Assembly (NCBI GenBank): GCA_033675545.1
Contig: JAWDGP010002489.1
Span: 405,001 to 469,000, forward strand
Direction of reading: 5' to 3'
Source: Elysia crispata
Taxonomy: Eukaryota; Mollusca; Gastropoda; Plakobranchidae
Length of the DNA: 64,000 bases
The translations under genes were made by a program, and so were the position numbers. Under the pieces are notes generated by a model that saw only the letters and a program-made list of their open reading frames with translations, was not told the origin of the DNA and made no database searches. Shown here piece after piece: positions 52,908 to 64,000 of the stretch. Every line of letters begins with the position of its first letter. Position 1 is the first letter of the stretch.

Positions 52908-53323
52908 AACGACCAGAGAACACTCGGCTTCGTAAAACCGATAATTTTAATCGTTTTTCTGAAGTTATGATTGGATGATGTAGAGAGGAATGCTGCTAAC
53001 TATGACCTTTTTCCTAATCGCTTTGGTTGTAATAGAAGCAGTGATCTATTATTAGTTCTATGTGATTAATACGTCACTGTAGAAGTAACAGCCAAATAAC
53101 CATGAAAAGAACCCAAGGCCTCTCGTCCAGTGAGAGAATATTCCCTTTAATAGACCTCTCTCCTATGTATTCCTCAGGAGTTTTTTCCTCTTCTCTTTAT
53201 CGCTCCACCCCTCTCTGTCCTCTTTCCTTTATTTCCTTTGTTCCACACTACAGTCTTCATCGTTTCAGTATAAGATCGCTCGAGAAACTTAGGGGCCATT
53301 GAACTTACTGTGAAAATATTTTA

Positions 53324-53522
53324 AATGATGAGGTCTCCATCTAGAGCTATGTATGTAATCTTCCTATACTCTCCTATTCGTGGTTCAATCTATTCTTTTT
53401 TCTCTCTAAATCATTGTAGAATGATTTTGAATGATGCACACTCCATCTAGAGCTCTATATGTAATCTTCCTTTTCTCTCTTATTCGTGGTTCAACCCATT
53501 CCCCTTTCTCTCTAAACCATCT
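53324..53522. repeat. 106-bp tandem duplication, diverged
   Basis: Two copies, 53324-53429 and 53430-53522. They share AATGATG, TCCATCTAGAGCT, TGTAATCTTCC, TATTCGTGGTTCAA and TTTCTCTCTAAA. Divergence is much higher than in the 47-bp duplication at 19.5 kb. Confidence 0.85.
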
Positions 53523-54295
53523 CTCAGCTCCTCTCTCCTCGTTACTCTGCATGACAACACCCCAACCAAGGGACGCTGCACATTGCAAGCACAAAGTTTC
53601 ACCCAATGGTCCAGAAATGTCAGCGTCTTCTCAGACACCTTGGAGGCAACTAAATTGTGTTCTATTTTAACGACAGATCCCCATTGAGCTAGATCAATTA
53701 TTCAGAATGAGGCCAGTACTGCAGAAGCATACACGGAGCATACTTCACACGCGATCTCACTAGGCTAAAAGTCACACCGAGTGCTCCGTCCCATTCCCAT
53801 CGAGAGGAGAACTCCGTTCCATATGACAGCATCTTTGAAAAATCGCGCAAGCGTAAACGACGCATGACAAGATTTGGTGCTTTTCTTTTTCTTTCTGTCT
53901 GTGATTTTTCATTTCATCCTTTTGTTCTTTCGCCATGAAAAATAAAATATTATTCGACTCCACGTGAAAAAAAACTAAAAATAAAAAAAAAAACTCAGGT
54001 GACAAATCGTCGAGAAGCTCAGACGAAAGAGGGTGGAAATTAAACAAGACATTCGCCCTGGGCAAGTTTAAGGCTATATAAGACATTTTTTTTTATTTGA
54101 TATCTAGAGCTTTTTATTTAAGTAGGCAAGACCCATGAAAGACGAGGTACAATTGGTGGTGGTTTGTGCACTCCCATTTTACAACTCGGCACATAGCTAG
54201 ATTCAGAATCGTGAAAGATTTTTTAAGCATTTGGTCTAGGCCACAGGCCTCGCACAATTAAAAAAAATTGTCGAAAATTTCGGCTAGATAAACCG

Positions 54296-54396
<101 letters not shown>

Positions 54397-54439
54397 TCGG
54401 TGACAAATATTTAGCAGGCCATTTGCATGTTGAATGCAA

Positions 54440-54535
54440 TTTTACCTTAGAGAGATAAAGTCCAACTGCACGTCGACCGCCAGTAGTGAGTGCAATAGTG
54501 TAAGTGGTTACTTCTTGTTCGATAACTTGCAAGAA
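54440..54535 (-). CDS. Weak exon candidate (unknown)
   Basis: On the minus strand, VIEQEVTTYTIALTTGGRRA then VGLYLSK lies between TTTTTCTTGCAAG and AAG|GTAAAA. It lies next to (TAA)n and in the same strand sense as the frame at 54.9-55.2 kb. Its phase does not join simply to a neighbouring candidate at 54.6 kb, and no homology is recognised. Confidence 0.15.
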
Positions 54536-54855
54536 AAATATTATCAATTTTGCTAACTCTGCTGGACAAATGAGTTTCCAAACCTCTCATACGTGTTCGC
54601 TTAAGATCAGGGTGAGTTTGTTAGCGAGCGGGGCCATGTCTTCGACCTTTTTAAAAAATAAAATAAAAAACTTTAGATGGGATACCAAGGGAAATTTAGA
54701 GAACGTACAAGGGAAGAATGAACATTTCTCTAAAAATTATCAAATTTTGTGGTTTATGATTGACTGCTCTGAAACTAAGTGAATGATCAATTTAAAAGAA
54801 TACAGTGACGAGACGAAAACCGCCAAAATTACCATGGATTATTTCGGTCCGGTAG

Positions 54856-55195
54856 TCACTCTGAAACACACTGCACGGCAACTTTCACCGACCGCGGCTG
54901 TACTGTGTACAGCATTTCATCGGTGGATGCAACTTTAGATAATTTGAAGTCATCCAGATAAAATTTTCTTTCGATCGAATCCAATCCCGTTGACGTCCTT
55001 AATTTCCACGGTACCGTACCTGTTGTTAGGTCGTGGACACGGTTTAAGACGTAACAAGCCACGCCGGTAGCAGCTGCTGAGGCGGCAGTGGGCAGACCGC
55101 CTGGCATGATTTGAGAGGATTCGGCGCACAGGGAGACTCGGTCAGCCGGCAGGACTGCACGTAACAGTGCGTAACTGGGGACGCCGGGGGGGGGG
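54856..55195 (-). CDS. Candidate coding exon or small reading frame (unknown)
   Basis: A GC-rich, open minus-strand frame: RAVLPADRVSLCAESSQIMP, AASAAATGVACYVLNRVHDL, then FYLDDFKLSKVASTDEMLYT and a stop at 54856. A good acceptor (GGCGTCCCCAG at 55175) follows the long CT tract on this strand, and a donor (ACAG|GTACGG) falls near 55021. The other frames of the segment carry stops. I do not recognise the protein. Confidence 0.25.
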
Positions 55196-55204
55196 AAGGG
55201 GGAG

Positions 55205-55207
<3 letters not shown>

Positions 55208-55275
<68 letters not shown>
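55208..55275. repeat. (GA)n
   Basis: About 34 units; on the minus strand a (CT)n tract just upstream of a possible splice acceptor. Confidence 0.97.
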
Positions 55276-55277
<2 letters not shown>

Positions 55278-55461
55278 GAGGAAAGACTAAAAGGAGACGA
55301 GAGAGAAAGAGGTATATCAATATAATTGGAGAGCTAGATAAAGAAGAGAGGGGGCGTTAAGTTTAAAGAGAAAAGAAAATGAAACAAAAACCAGTAGGAA
55401 GAAAGAGAAGTGAAGATTAGATTGATGAGAGCGAGTGGTGTTTTCAAAGGAAAAGAGTGTG

Positions 55462-55462
55462 G

Positions 55463-55528
<66 letters not shown>
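55462..55528. repeat. (GT)n-(GA)n-(CAGA)n compound tract
   Basis: Three microsatellite types back to back. Confidence 0.95.
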
Positions 55529-55663
55529 AAGGGAAAGAGGGGGGAGGAGGAAAGGAAGCCAGAGAGAAAGAAGGGGGAAGAAATAATTATAGATAGAGAA
55601 AAAAAGAGGGGGGGGGGGGAGGGTAATTTTAAAAGAGTTAAGAAAACCAGATTATTTCAGAAA

Positions 55664-55682
55664 GAGAGAGTGAGAGAGAGAG

Positions 55683-55767
<85 letters not shown>
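55664..55767. repeat. (GA)n
   Basis: About 50 units with two early interruptions. The region 55.8-57.4 kb after it shows no recognised gene. Confidence 0.97.
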
Positions 55768-55770
<3 letters not shown>

Positions 55771-57541
55771 TGAAAGAAGGAGTTGGTTGCTTCATGCGCT
55801 GAATTGAAGCTACATGACTGCTGTTTAAGATAAAATTGCTTTCAATGTTGAATTTTTTTTTTTTAACCTAAAGGTTTTATGATACATTGCTTTGGTTCTT
55901 TTTATGGTTATTTTGTTCAACCATTTTATGGTGAATGAACTAAAGCCTATGACTGGTTTCTTCTGTACCATACAAGCTGTAAACTGTTGAAAGGAGTGCA
56001 GAATGAAAAGAGGTATTACTGGCTGATCAACTAATCACAAAGTGACAGACATATAGATAGATGAATATTTAAATCGGGGTATTTGCATAATTGCGTTTCT
56101 TTATCTTAAAGAACTTATTGAGATAGATTGACAAATAGACAGATATTTACATAGATGGATAGATACATCGACAGACAGATAGATAAAGAGAGAGAGAGAT
56201 AAATCGATAGAGACAGATATAAGTAAGGATTGTGTTTAATCTTTGTGAAGACCATTATCAGAATTTGAGGCCATATAGAGAAGTTATAATATAAAGTTAA
56301 TACATTTTAGAAATTCACAACCCAGACATCAAGATCAAGTTAGAAATGTTACAAAAACTGCCTCAATAGTTTCCGAACAGCCGCGGTGATTGTTCATGAT
56401 TTTTTCCCACATTTCTGAGGCCGACACCTATTTAGCACTTTCATTAAGTGAGGAGACGTCGCTTGCATCAAAACTCAGGACCTTTTTGTTCTCAATGAAA
56501 GTCCAACCAACCAGCAACAAGAAAGGTTAAGCAAAATGTGGCAATAATTATTTTTCATTGAATCACCGGTTACAAGCAGCCGGTAAAAACCATAAAATGA
56601 GCTTTTGGAGCGCAGTTACACATATTTTAGTCGATGGCGTCATTAACTTCCAATTGACGAATCATTTATAGCAGAAGTGACAAGGGCGTGCTAAACCGCC
56701 TCAACATTGAAGATTCCACAGCAGCTAAGGTTTGTCTGGTCGCTAGACATTTAATCTTATCGTTTAAATTGGAAAGATACTGCCAGTCTTGGCCAGGAGC
56801 TCCACGTTAAACCCTTCGAGTGATTTCAGTAATAAAATTATTGCAGTTTTCTTGAACTAACCCGAGATATGAGTCTCTTTCTGTAACAGTTATACAAGCT
56901 TTCTGTCTGTTTAGAAACATTGAGTATGATTGCGCAGGACATTTTCGAAAGGATGTTTGGAAATGTTAATAGAGAGTTACTCAATCAGGCGAAACTCTTA
57001 GTGTGTTTATATAAAGGCGCTTCTTTTTCGCCACTGTCTGCCACTCTCCATAAAGTTAGTTTGAGGAAGAAAAATTCATTTATCAGCAGCAGCAGTAAAA
57101 ACTTTCAACAACCCCCCCCAGATATTAAGATCCTATCAAGATATTTTTTTCTAAATAAAAAAAATAATATTCAAAATAATTGCCTAAAATGTCGTGGATC
57201 ACATTTTCATTTGTTGTGTACAGGCTAAAATCTGGCTATTTTGATCCTATGCGAAATATGTTATGAAAAATAGAATTCGTATGGCTGTTTGAATTAATAT
57301 CATAAAAAAACTGATAATTTTATATCGTCATTATTATCCTTCTGACTGTTCCCTCAAAACAAAGAACTACAACAAGAACCAAAAATACAGTAATTGTTAC
57401 ATGTATAAGGAAAATTAATTATTGGGTAAGAAGCAAACAAAAAAATTCTTTTTACCATGTAAGAAGGTAGCTGAATTGTTTGGACACGTTTTATTTTTTT
57501 CTGCCCACACACACCCATTTATGCGACTCATTTTTCTTCCT

Positions 57542-57548
<7 letters not shown>

Positions 57549-57623
<75 letters not shown>
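57549..57623. repeat. (CT)n
   Basis: About 37 units. Confidence 0.97.
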
Positions 57624-57628
<5 letters not shown>

Positions 57629-57944
57629 CCTCTTTTCATCTACTCTGATTATTTAAATCTTTCTATCCATTTATCAAGCCTTTCCATTTTCGTCTCTATC
57701 TTTCTATGTATCTCTGTATCTCTGTATAAGTTGTGCTGTGTCGTATTATTATATCTACCTATTATTTATCTACCTCGCTCTTAGCTCATACCGGTAATTC
57801 AAGATCTGCAGCCACCCACAACGTTTAACCCATAGGTCTTTGACCTTATGCTTGTGAATGCACATGTAAAGAAAAAAAAATTACTTCATTCAATATCTTT
57901 TTCTCTGTCCCTGTTTTTGTCTTAATCTGCTCTACCCTGCCTTT

Positions 57945-57947
<3 letters not shown>

Positions 57948-58007
<60 letters not shown>

Positions 58008-58021
58008 ATTTCTCTCTCTCT
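57948..58021. repeat. (CT)n
   Basis: About 29 units, a TTTAT break, then a few more. It ends 120 bp before the GAA tract. Confidence 0.96.
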
Positions 58022-58140
58022 CACTCACTCACTCTCTCGCTCTTCAGCTGCTCAATCTTAATACTATCCTGTATTTTCCAACCCAAATCTTTTTAGCTTC
58101 CAATCTTGCTCCAATTTACTCTTCCATTATACAACTCCAC

Positions 58141-58630
58141 GAAGAAGAAGAAGAAGAAGAAGAAGAAGAAGAAGAAGAAGAAGAAGAAGAAGAAGAAGAA
58201 GAAGAAGAAGAAGAAGAAGAAGAAGAAGAAGAAGAAGAAGAAGAAGAAGAAGAAGAAGAAGAAGAAGAAGAAGAAGAAGAAGAAGAAGAAGAAGAAGAAG
58301 AAGAAGAAGAAGAAGAAGAAGAAGAAGAAGAAGAAGAAGAAGAAGAAGAAGAAGAAGAAGAAGAAGAAGAAGAAGAAGAAGAAGAAGAAGAAGAAGAAGA
58401 AGAAGAAGAAGAAGAAGAAGAAGAAGAAGAAGAAGAAGAAGAAGAAGAAGAAGAAGAAGAAGAAGAAGAAGAAGAAGAAGAAGAAGAAGACGAAGAAGAC
58501 GAAGAAGAAGAAGAAGAAGAAGAAGAAGAAGAAGAAGAAGAAGAAGAAGAAGAAGAAGAAGAAGAAGAAGAAGAAGAAGAAGAAGAAGAAGAAGAAGAAG
58601 AAGAAGAAGAAGAAGAAGAAGAAGAAGAAG
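58141..58630. repeat. (GAA)n, about 163 triplets
   Basis: A 490-bp GAA tract with only two changes, GAC at 58489-58491 and 58498-58500. Glu-, Lys- or Arg-run open frames across it are artefacts of the repeat. The stretch 58.6-61.5 kb that follows contains short open frames only and no recognised gene. Confidence 0.99.
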
Positions 58631-61493
58631 CCTAACAGTAAATTAATGGAAAGTGGACGATTACTGCTGACCGAGATATAACAATGAACTTACGAACAGA
58701 CAAGCCACTCAGTCAGTCCGACAGACATCGCAATCTGGCAACCAGCCCATCAAGTCTCAGTCGCAGCCTGAACTAGACCAAGATTTAGTAAATGCCAACG
58801 AACGACATAATATTAGGCTAAGCTACATTTACTCAACTATTTACCTAACCCAGAAACACTAGAGACGACAGAGATACTCATGTAAGTTACAAATTAATAC
58901 TGATTTACGTGTATATCTCAAACTCACAAAATCGAGACGTGCATGCAGAAAAGGAAGGGTAAAGAGGGATACATTACACAAGGCCAGAAATATAATCATG
59001 TAGCACCAATTATATATGGGGGTTAAATCTAGAAGCATCTTTTTTTTATATCTCAGAACATAAGCGAAGAAGTCGCGCGAAAACTGCCAAGATAATTAGT
59101 AAGGAGCTGACCAAAATAAAACGTTAGTGTACATGTACATGCTTCTGAGGTATGGTTAGGTTTTTCTAAGAGTATCAACTTTATGCAAAAATGTGTCATC
59201 ATTTTTTGCTCGTTGTAGACAATACTAAGATGTCCGCAGGCCCTTCTTTACGTTGTGACTTTCACCCCATTATTCTTTAACTCCGCTTTTGTTTAATGTA
59301 AAAGACCCGTATCAACTTTATGTCATCAGTTTTTGCTGATACTAAACGTTTTCTCTGTGTTTCCGCAGACGTGTCCCTCATCCTGCTACTTCCATTCCCT
59401 CTTTCACATCATTCTGATGTCCACTCGAGAATGCTGCTGGAGCGTTGTTATTCGTGACGTCCATTTTTTTTTTTTTTGCTAAAATACCACGATACCCGCA
59501 CATTAATTTTTTTTTGTCGTAAAAATAGCCCGGTATGATTAAAAATATGTCAGATTAGTTTGGACTAGCATCTATATCAGACGAAGCTGCGCTCTTCTTA
59601 TCTTAAATAATAATAATACTGCGCTTGACCATGATTCAGTTGGTAAAATTACAATCCCCAACAATTTTTTTTTTCAGAGCATTAATTTTACGACTATTAA
59701 AAACTACTCTTCGTGCTGGTACATTATTCCTAAAACGAACAAGCACATTATTTCAACAGTGTTCAAAACTCGAATATTTTACCACAAAGAGAACACTTTA
59801 TTATTTATGAGTCGCAAGGTCTCAACTTAGAGCAATCGCATTTTCCCCTTATGTTTCAACTCGCACACGTTACGCATACAGGCTGTACAGATGATGAATT
59901 CTCTGCATAAAAATCCATTTAAAGGCTCTAGAGACCCATAAAAGTCGGACTAATCTCGGCTTTAGTATGGCTGAGTCTGACATAACAGGACAGATGTCAA
60001 AGATGTCCCGCATCGAATGTGGTCTGTCACCGAATCTAATCCATAACATGCTGGTACCCACTAACGTGACGATGGAGTGATGAGCGATCGTGAAAAAGTT
60101 GTCTTTAAAAATGATACGACAGTGCCTAAGTTCTGATAAAAATTAAGTAAGGACTTACCTGTTTCAACCACTAGGCAACGAAAACAAAATGTGGACTGCA
60201 TGTGGACTGCATGCAGAACTTTTCGAATTTCAAGCTGGAAGCTGGAACTTTTAAATTACGGCCGACAGCAATTACTCAAACAGGTTTTCAGGCCTGTACT
60301 GGTTATAATGGGTGATAATAATAATATACATATTGCGAATTTTGCGTGAGGGTCAAAGAACATTTTTGAGGCAATAAAGGTAACTCGCTAATCTTTCCGT
60401 TACCACTCTTTGTACAAAAGATTCAGCCTGTTTTTCAAATAATGAAAGGAAAATTAAGATAGTCTTTTCTGCTTGGAAAATCTAAGGCTCTCAGGGCGTG
60501 GAAATCAACATGTAACAATTTCTTTATCCAAGAGAAAAGATTTTTCGAGAGTCAGCAAATTGTGTACAAATGTTTGGTTATGATTATAAAACTAAAAGAA
60601 TAAAAAAAAATGCTATCGGCTATTTCCACAACTCTCCTGAACAAAAAAAATCCGTCAGAAACTTAGAGGACATTAAACCTTCTTAAGAAGCCTATTCACA
60701 TGAAAGTTTGTTCTACGCCCAACTTGTAGATTTGCGGGTATTAAACCCTAGGATGGCTCAATAAAGTTAAAAAAAACTTTTTTTTATCATGCTTCCTTTT
60801 GTAACTATGAAATCCAGAGATTAAAATGAGCATGTGAAATTAAATAAAATACCCGACATATTGACGAGGCAGCAAAATGTTTGTGTATAATTATAATGTG
60901 GTGGTTTTTTTTAAAGTCCAATATTATCATATATTTCAATAATGATGATAAAATAACAATGTTTATCAAATTGCCATGCTCCAAGATAATAGTTACCGGA
61001 TAATGAGTATTGGGGTTTTTGAAAGACTTAATCTAAATAATGCAGGCTCTTTTTTTTGCTTTTTTTTTTTTTTTCCTTCTTTCTTTTTTCCCCGACTTAT
61101 TCATAACGACAATCGAGCGTGTCCAGGCTTTGACAAACAGGTCTGCATTGTGCGACACTTATTGTTCCGTCGTTGCCACCTCGTCCTACAAAATGTTATT
61201 GCTTGTAAAACTTCGAGCATTGAACATTGGGCAAAGAACAAAAAAAAAATATTCTCCCCACCCTATCAGGAACAAGCCATGTAATTCAGTTTAAGCTTTT
61301 CTTTCCAATTTTTTTTTCTAGCTTTCATCGTGAAGGCTTTCCTCTTTTTAATAAAATAATGGAGACTTCTGAAATAACATTATTTCATGCAAATTTAGGA
61401 CGACTTGTGTTCAGCCAATAGAGTTGGGAATTTCAATTTATTGTCGCATGGCTTTTCAGTCGTGATCGACGCTTAGAACGACCAAGTCGCTTC

Positions 61494-61550
61494 AATAAAT
61501 AAATAAATGAATAAATAAATTAATTAATTAATTAATAAATACATAAAATA
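61494..61550. repeat. (AATA)n/(AATT)n
   Basis: AT-only tetranucleotide run. Confidence 0.9.
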
Positions 61551-61798
61551 GAATAAAAAAGATGAAAAAGGATCCGCTCTTTGGTTCCTAATTTACTTAT
61601 AAACATTGCACATCTAGACACAGACAACCCGCATAATAAAAAAAAAGTTGTTCCATGTAATTTACGGTGTTGAAAATAAGATCCGTCAGTCATTGAAAAT
61701 CAAACTGATAGGAAACAACAAGCGAAGGGGTATAATTATTTGAACAGGAAGCATTTCTAATAAAAATAATTTGCATACACAAACACACACGCATGTAT

Positions 61799-61800
<2 letters not shown>

Positions 61801-61848
<48 letters not shown>

Positions 61849-61850
61849 GT
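61801..61850. repeat. (AT)n
   Basis: TA dinucleotides with one TTTA break. The remaining 61.9-64.0 kb shows CAGCTGAT motifs and poly-G/(CT)n at 63279-63310, but no gene. Confidence 0.93.
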
Positions 61851-64000
61851 AAGTATTGTATAACCTCAGCTTTATTTGTCTCGCCGTGGATTAAGGTTTT
61901 AATTCCGTTCTGCTACCCCTCCACTTCTGTCTTATTTCATGAAAACCGTATAATCATTCCCTTCCTATTCACTCATAATTGCCAATTCACCAAACTATAC
62001 CTCTAGTAAAAATCCCCTTAATCCTTCAAAGAGCCTGTGAGCTTGTCGGTTTCTGTGCGCCTCTATGAAACGCTCTGTGCCATGGATAGGTTAGCTGGCG
62101 ATCTCCTAGGGCAGTACACTGTGCTTGTGCCCAGCTCGATCCAGTCAGCTGATTGATCGACCTGATACTGCCAGGTACTAACCGACAAGGGTCGGGCTGC
62201 GGTCGAATGCGTTTTGTGCTGACCACAGCAACCGCGACACATCAGACCCTTGGATGCAGTACAAAATGGGCGATTGTATCAGCTGATTTGGGAATCGCCC
62301 CCCCCCTCCTTTTTTTCCCCCCGTTTGTGGTTGTTTTTTATGCTTTGCTACGTAGTTTTCTTTTGTTTTAGGCCTTAGCATGAACCCCGGCAGCCAGCCC
62401 AAAAGAATCTATTGTCCCAAATTTCACATTCAAAGCATTTTAGGCACGTACTGCTGGCTTCAAGAGTATCTTAATTATGTTATGTCTATAGAAGGGAAAG
62501 ATATCGCACATAAAATTCCATTTTTAGTTTCAACATATTCTCTATCTAAAGTAAAACAAACATGTAGATTATTTGCTGCCGAGCCCTGTTAAGAATAAGC
62601 TGAGTCGAATGACATGTAAAAAAGTAAGGAAGAGACCGGATGGATGTCGCCATTAAGAGAATCTTCATGTTGAAAATGAAAGAATGATTGTTGATGACTC
62701 AGAGCTTTACGCACTGGATGCCCACAAACCATCCGTGTGGAACTCTTACCTATCTCAATCACATCTCACAGAAGTCCAGCAGCTTATTATTTTAGTCTAA
62801 GAGACTGGGTTGTTGTAATTTATACATGATGATAGGACAATATATAATTATTAGGTGCTGTTCCCAGAATTGCATTTATGTAAATTTCTAAAATGATGAA
62901 AATGTAAGTAAAAGTTATCATAATTTTCTGAAACGATATTATTTTTGAAGTTTTCACTTCAATTACAGAGAGGAAAAAAATTTTTTCTTGCGCCGTCTGT
63001 AAATGCTCTTCAAATTTGACATTCTTATCATTAGCATTGGGTTGAAGCGCAGCTAGCTACACTCAAATGACTGTATGTCTACATGGTTTGAGAAGACACT
63101 CAAGGTTTTACCAGCAGTTGTTCTGACAATTATTGAAAGGAACACGACCTCATACCTTTTGCTAACAAGTAAAATTCCTACCGGTAGCCAGCTGATCAAG
63201 TTACCGACACTGCCGACCAGCCAGTAGCTCTTATCTCCTCTTCCCGTACGAGAAACAGCTGATTTCTAAAGAGCTAAGGGGGGGGGGGGGGCTTTTCTCT
63301 CTCTCTCTCTGCACCCATTATACCTTAAATTCTCTATTCCCATGCTTAAAAAAAAGACTAGAATTATATTGAAGAACAGGACTGTTGAAGACAAGCATTA
63401 TTATTTATAGCAAACTGAACCATGATCTTCTCGACAGCAGAGTGATCCTGACGTAGACCACTTTTGGTTAACTGCTTCAGTAAAGTTCGTGGGGGAAAAG
63501 AATTATTACAGTATTAGGAAATTAAAATGTTAATCTTCTGACAAATAAATTACCGTCTCCATCTTTTCTCAGTCTTTTATTTGATCTCTCATCTCCACGT
63601 ACATGGTCTTTAAAAAGTACGTCCCCTAAGTTTTCCGGATTTCAAACGAAGATCGCGCTCTTCTGCTCCAAGTTCTAGAATTACCTGAGGGTGGCTTCAC
63701 CAATAAAACCTCACTCGGTGACACGCAGTGCCCTACGTCAGCCTCTATCTTGGTGATAACGGAAGGGGGCTCAGCGAGAACAAAGAGACATGGAAAACTG
63801 GCGAGTTAGCAGTTTGCAACTCTTTCTTTGTAGTCGAAAGTCAGAGAGTCAGAGCAGTCAGTGGTCGAGCTCTTTATTGGTTATAAAAACACTATACCTC
63901 GAAAAGTCCTCAAAGCATCTAATGCTCTACAAATTCTAGATCCACAACTAGTTTATGTTTCATGTCAAAGATTACATAGAGCATTTCTTTTCTTTCTAAG

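Noticed and set aside
58141..58630. Very long poly-Glu, poly-Lys and poly-Arg reading frames
   Set aside because: They are translations of the GAA repeat and have no independent coding evidence.

Overview
The window is eukaryotic, AT-rich and dominated by non-coding DNA. Long introns with GT/AG borders, dense (GA)n/(CT)n, (ATT)n and (GAA)n microsatellites, and clouds of the palindromic motif CTAGAT/AGATCT point to an animal. The protein divergence and the CTAGATCTAG-type repeats suggest a mollusc, probably a heterobranch gastropod; this lineage call is an inference, not a measurement.

One gene is secure: a single sestrin gene on the minus strand, read here exon by exon. Eleven coding exons between 27744 and 8326 join in frame into a 533-residue protein. 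It has the peroxidase-like Cys-Tyr-His triad (C143, Y145, H150), the conserved FGCGI helix, the threonine lid and acidic GATOR2-contact region, and the canonical sestrin C-terminus. Sestrins hold GATOR2 in check when leucine is low and so restrain mTORC1; they also act in stress responses. Three features stand out: a 52-residue exon inserted after the FIP-like motif with a death-domain-like residue pattern, a Met where human SESN2 has the leucine-pocket Trp444, and a 25-nt microexon-like segment whose inclusion would truncate the protein. A CpG-richer segment at 28.3-28.5 kb looks like a first-exon/promoter region. A 212-codon serine/arginine-rich open frame at 31.3-31.9 kb ends in a phase-0 donor, lies downstream of three minus-strand CCAAT boxes, and could be an alternative first exon.

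Layout: 0-2.6 kb holds one copy of a dispersed repeat and the 3' stump of a non-LTR retrotransposon; 2.6-8.3 kb is probably the sestrin 3' UTR and downstream flank; 8.3-28.5 kb is the sestrin gene; 25.9-31.7 kb is the CTAGAT repeat cloud; 31.3-31.9 kb is the candidate extra exon. From 34 to 64 kb there is no recognisable gene. It is packed with simple repeats, including a 490-bp GAA tract and three ATT/TAA tracts of about 95-250 bp, a second copy of the dispersed repeat at 50.8 kb, and a few weak exon candidates (plus strand 51.24-51.68 kb; minus strand 54.4-55.2 kb). No tRNA, rRNA, CRISPR or viral gene was recognised.
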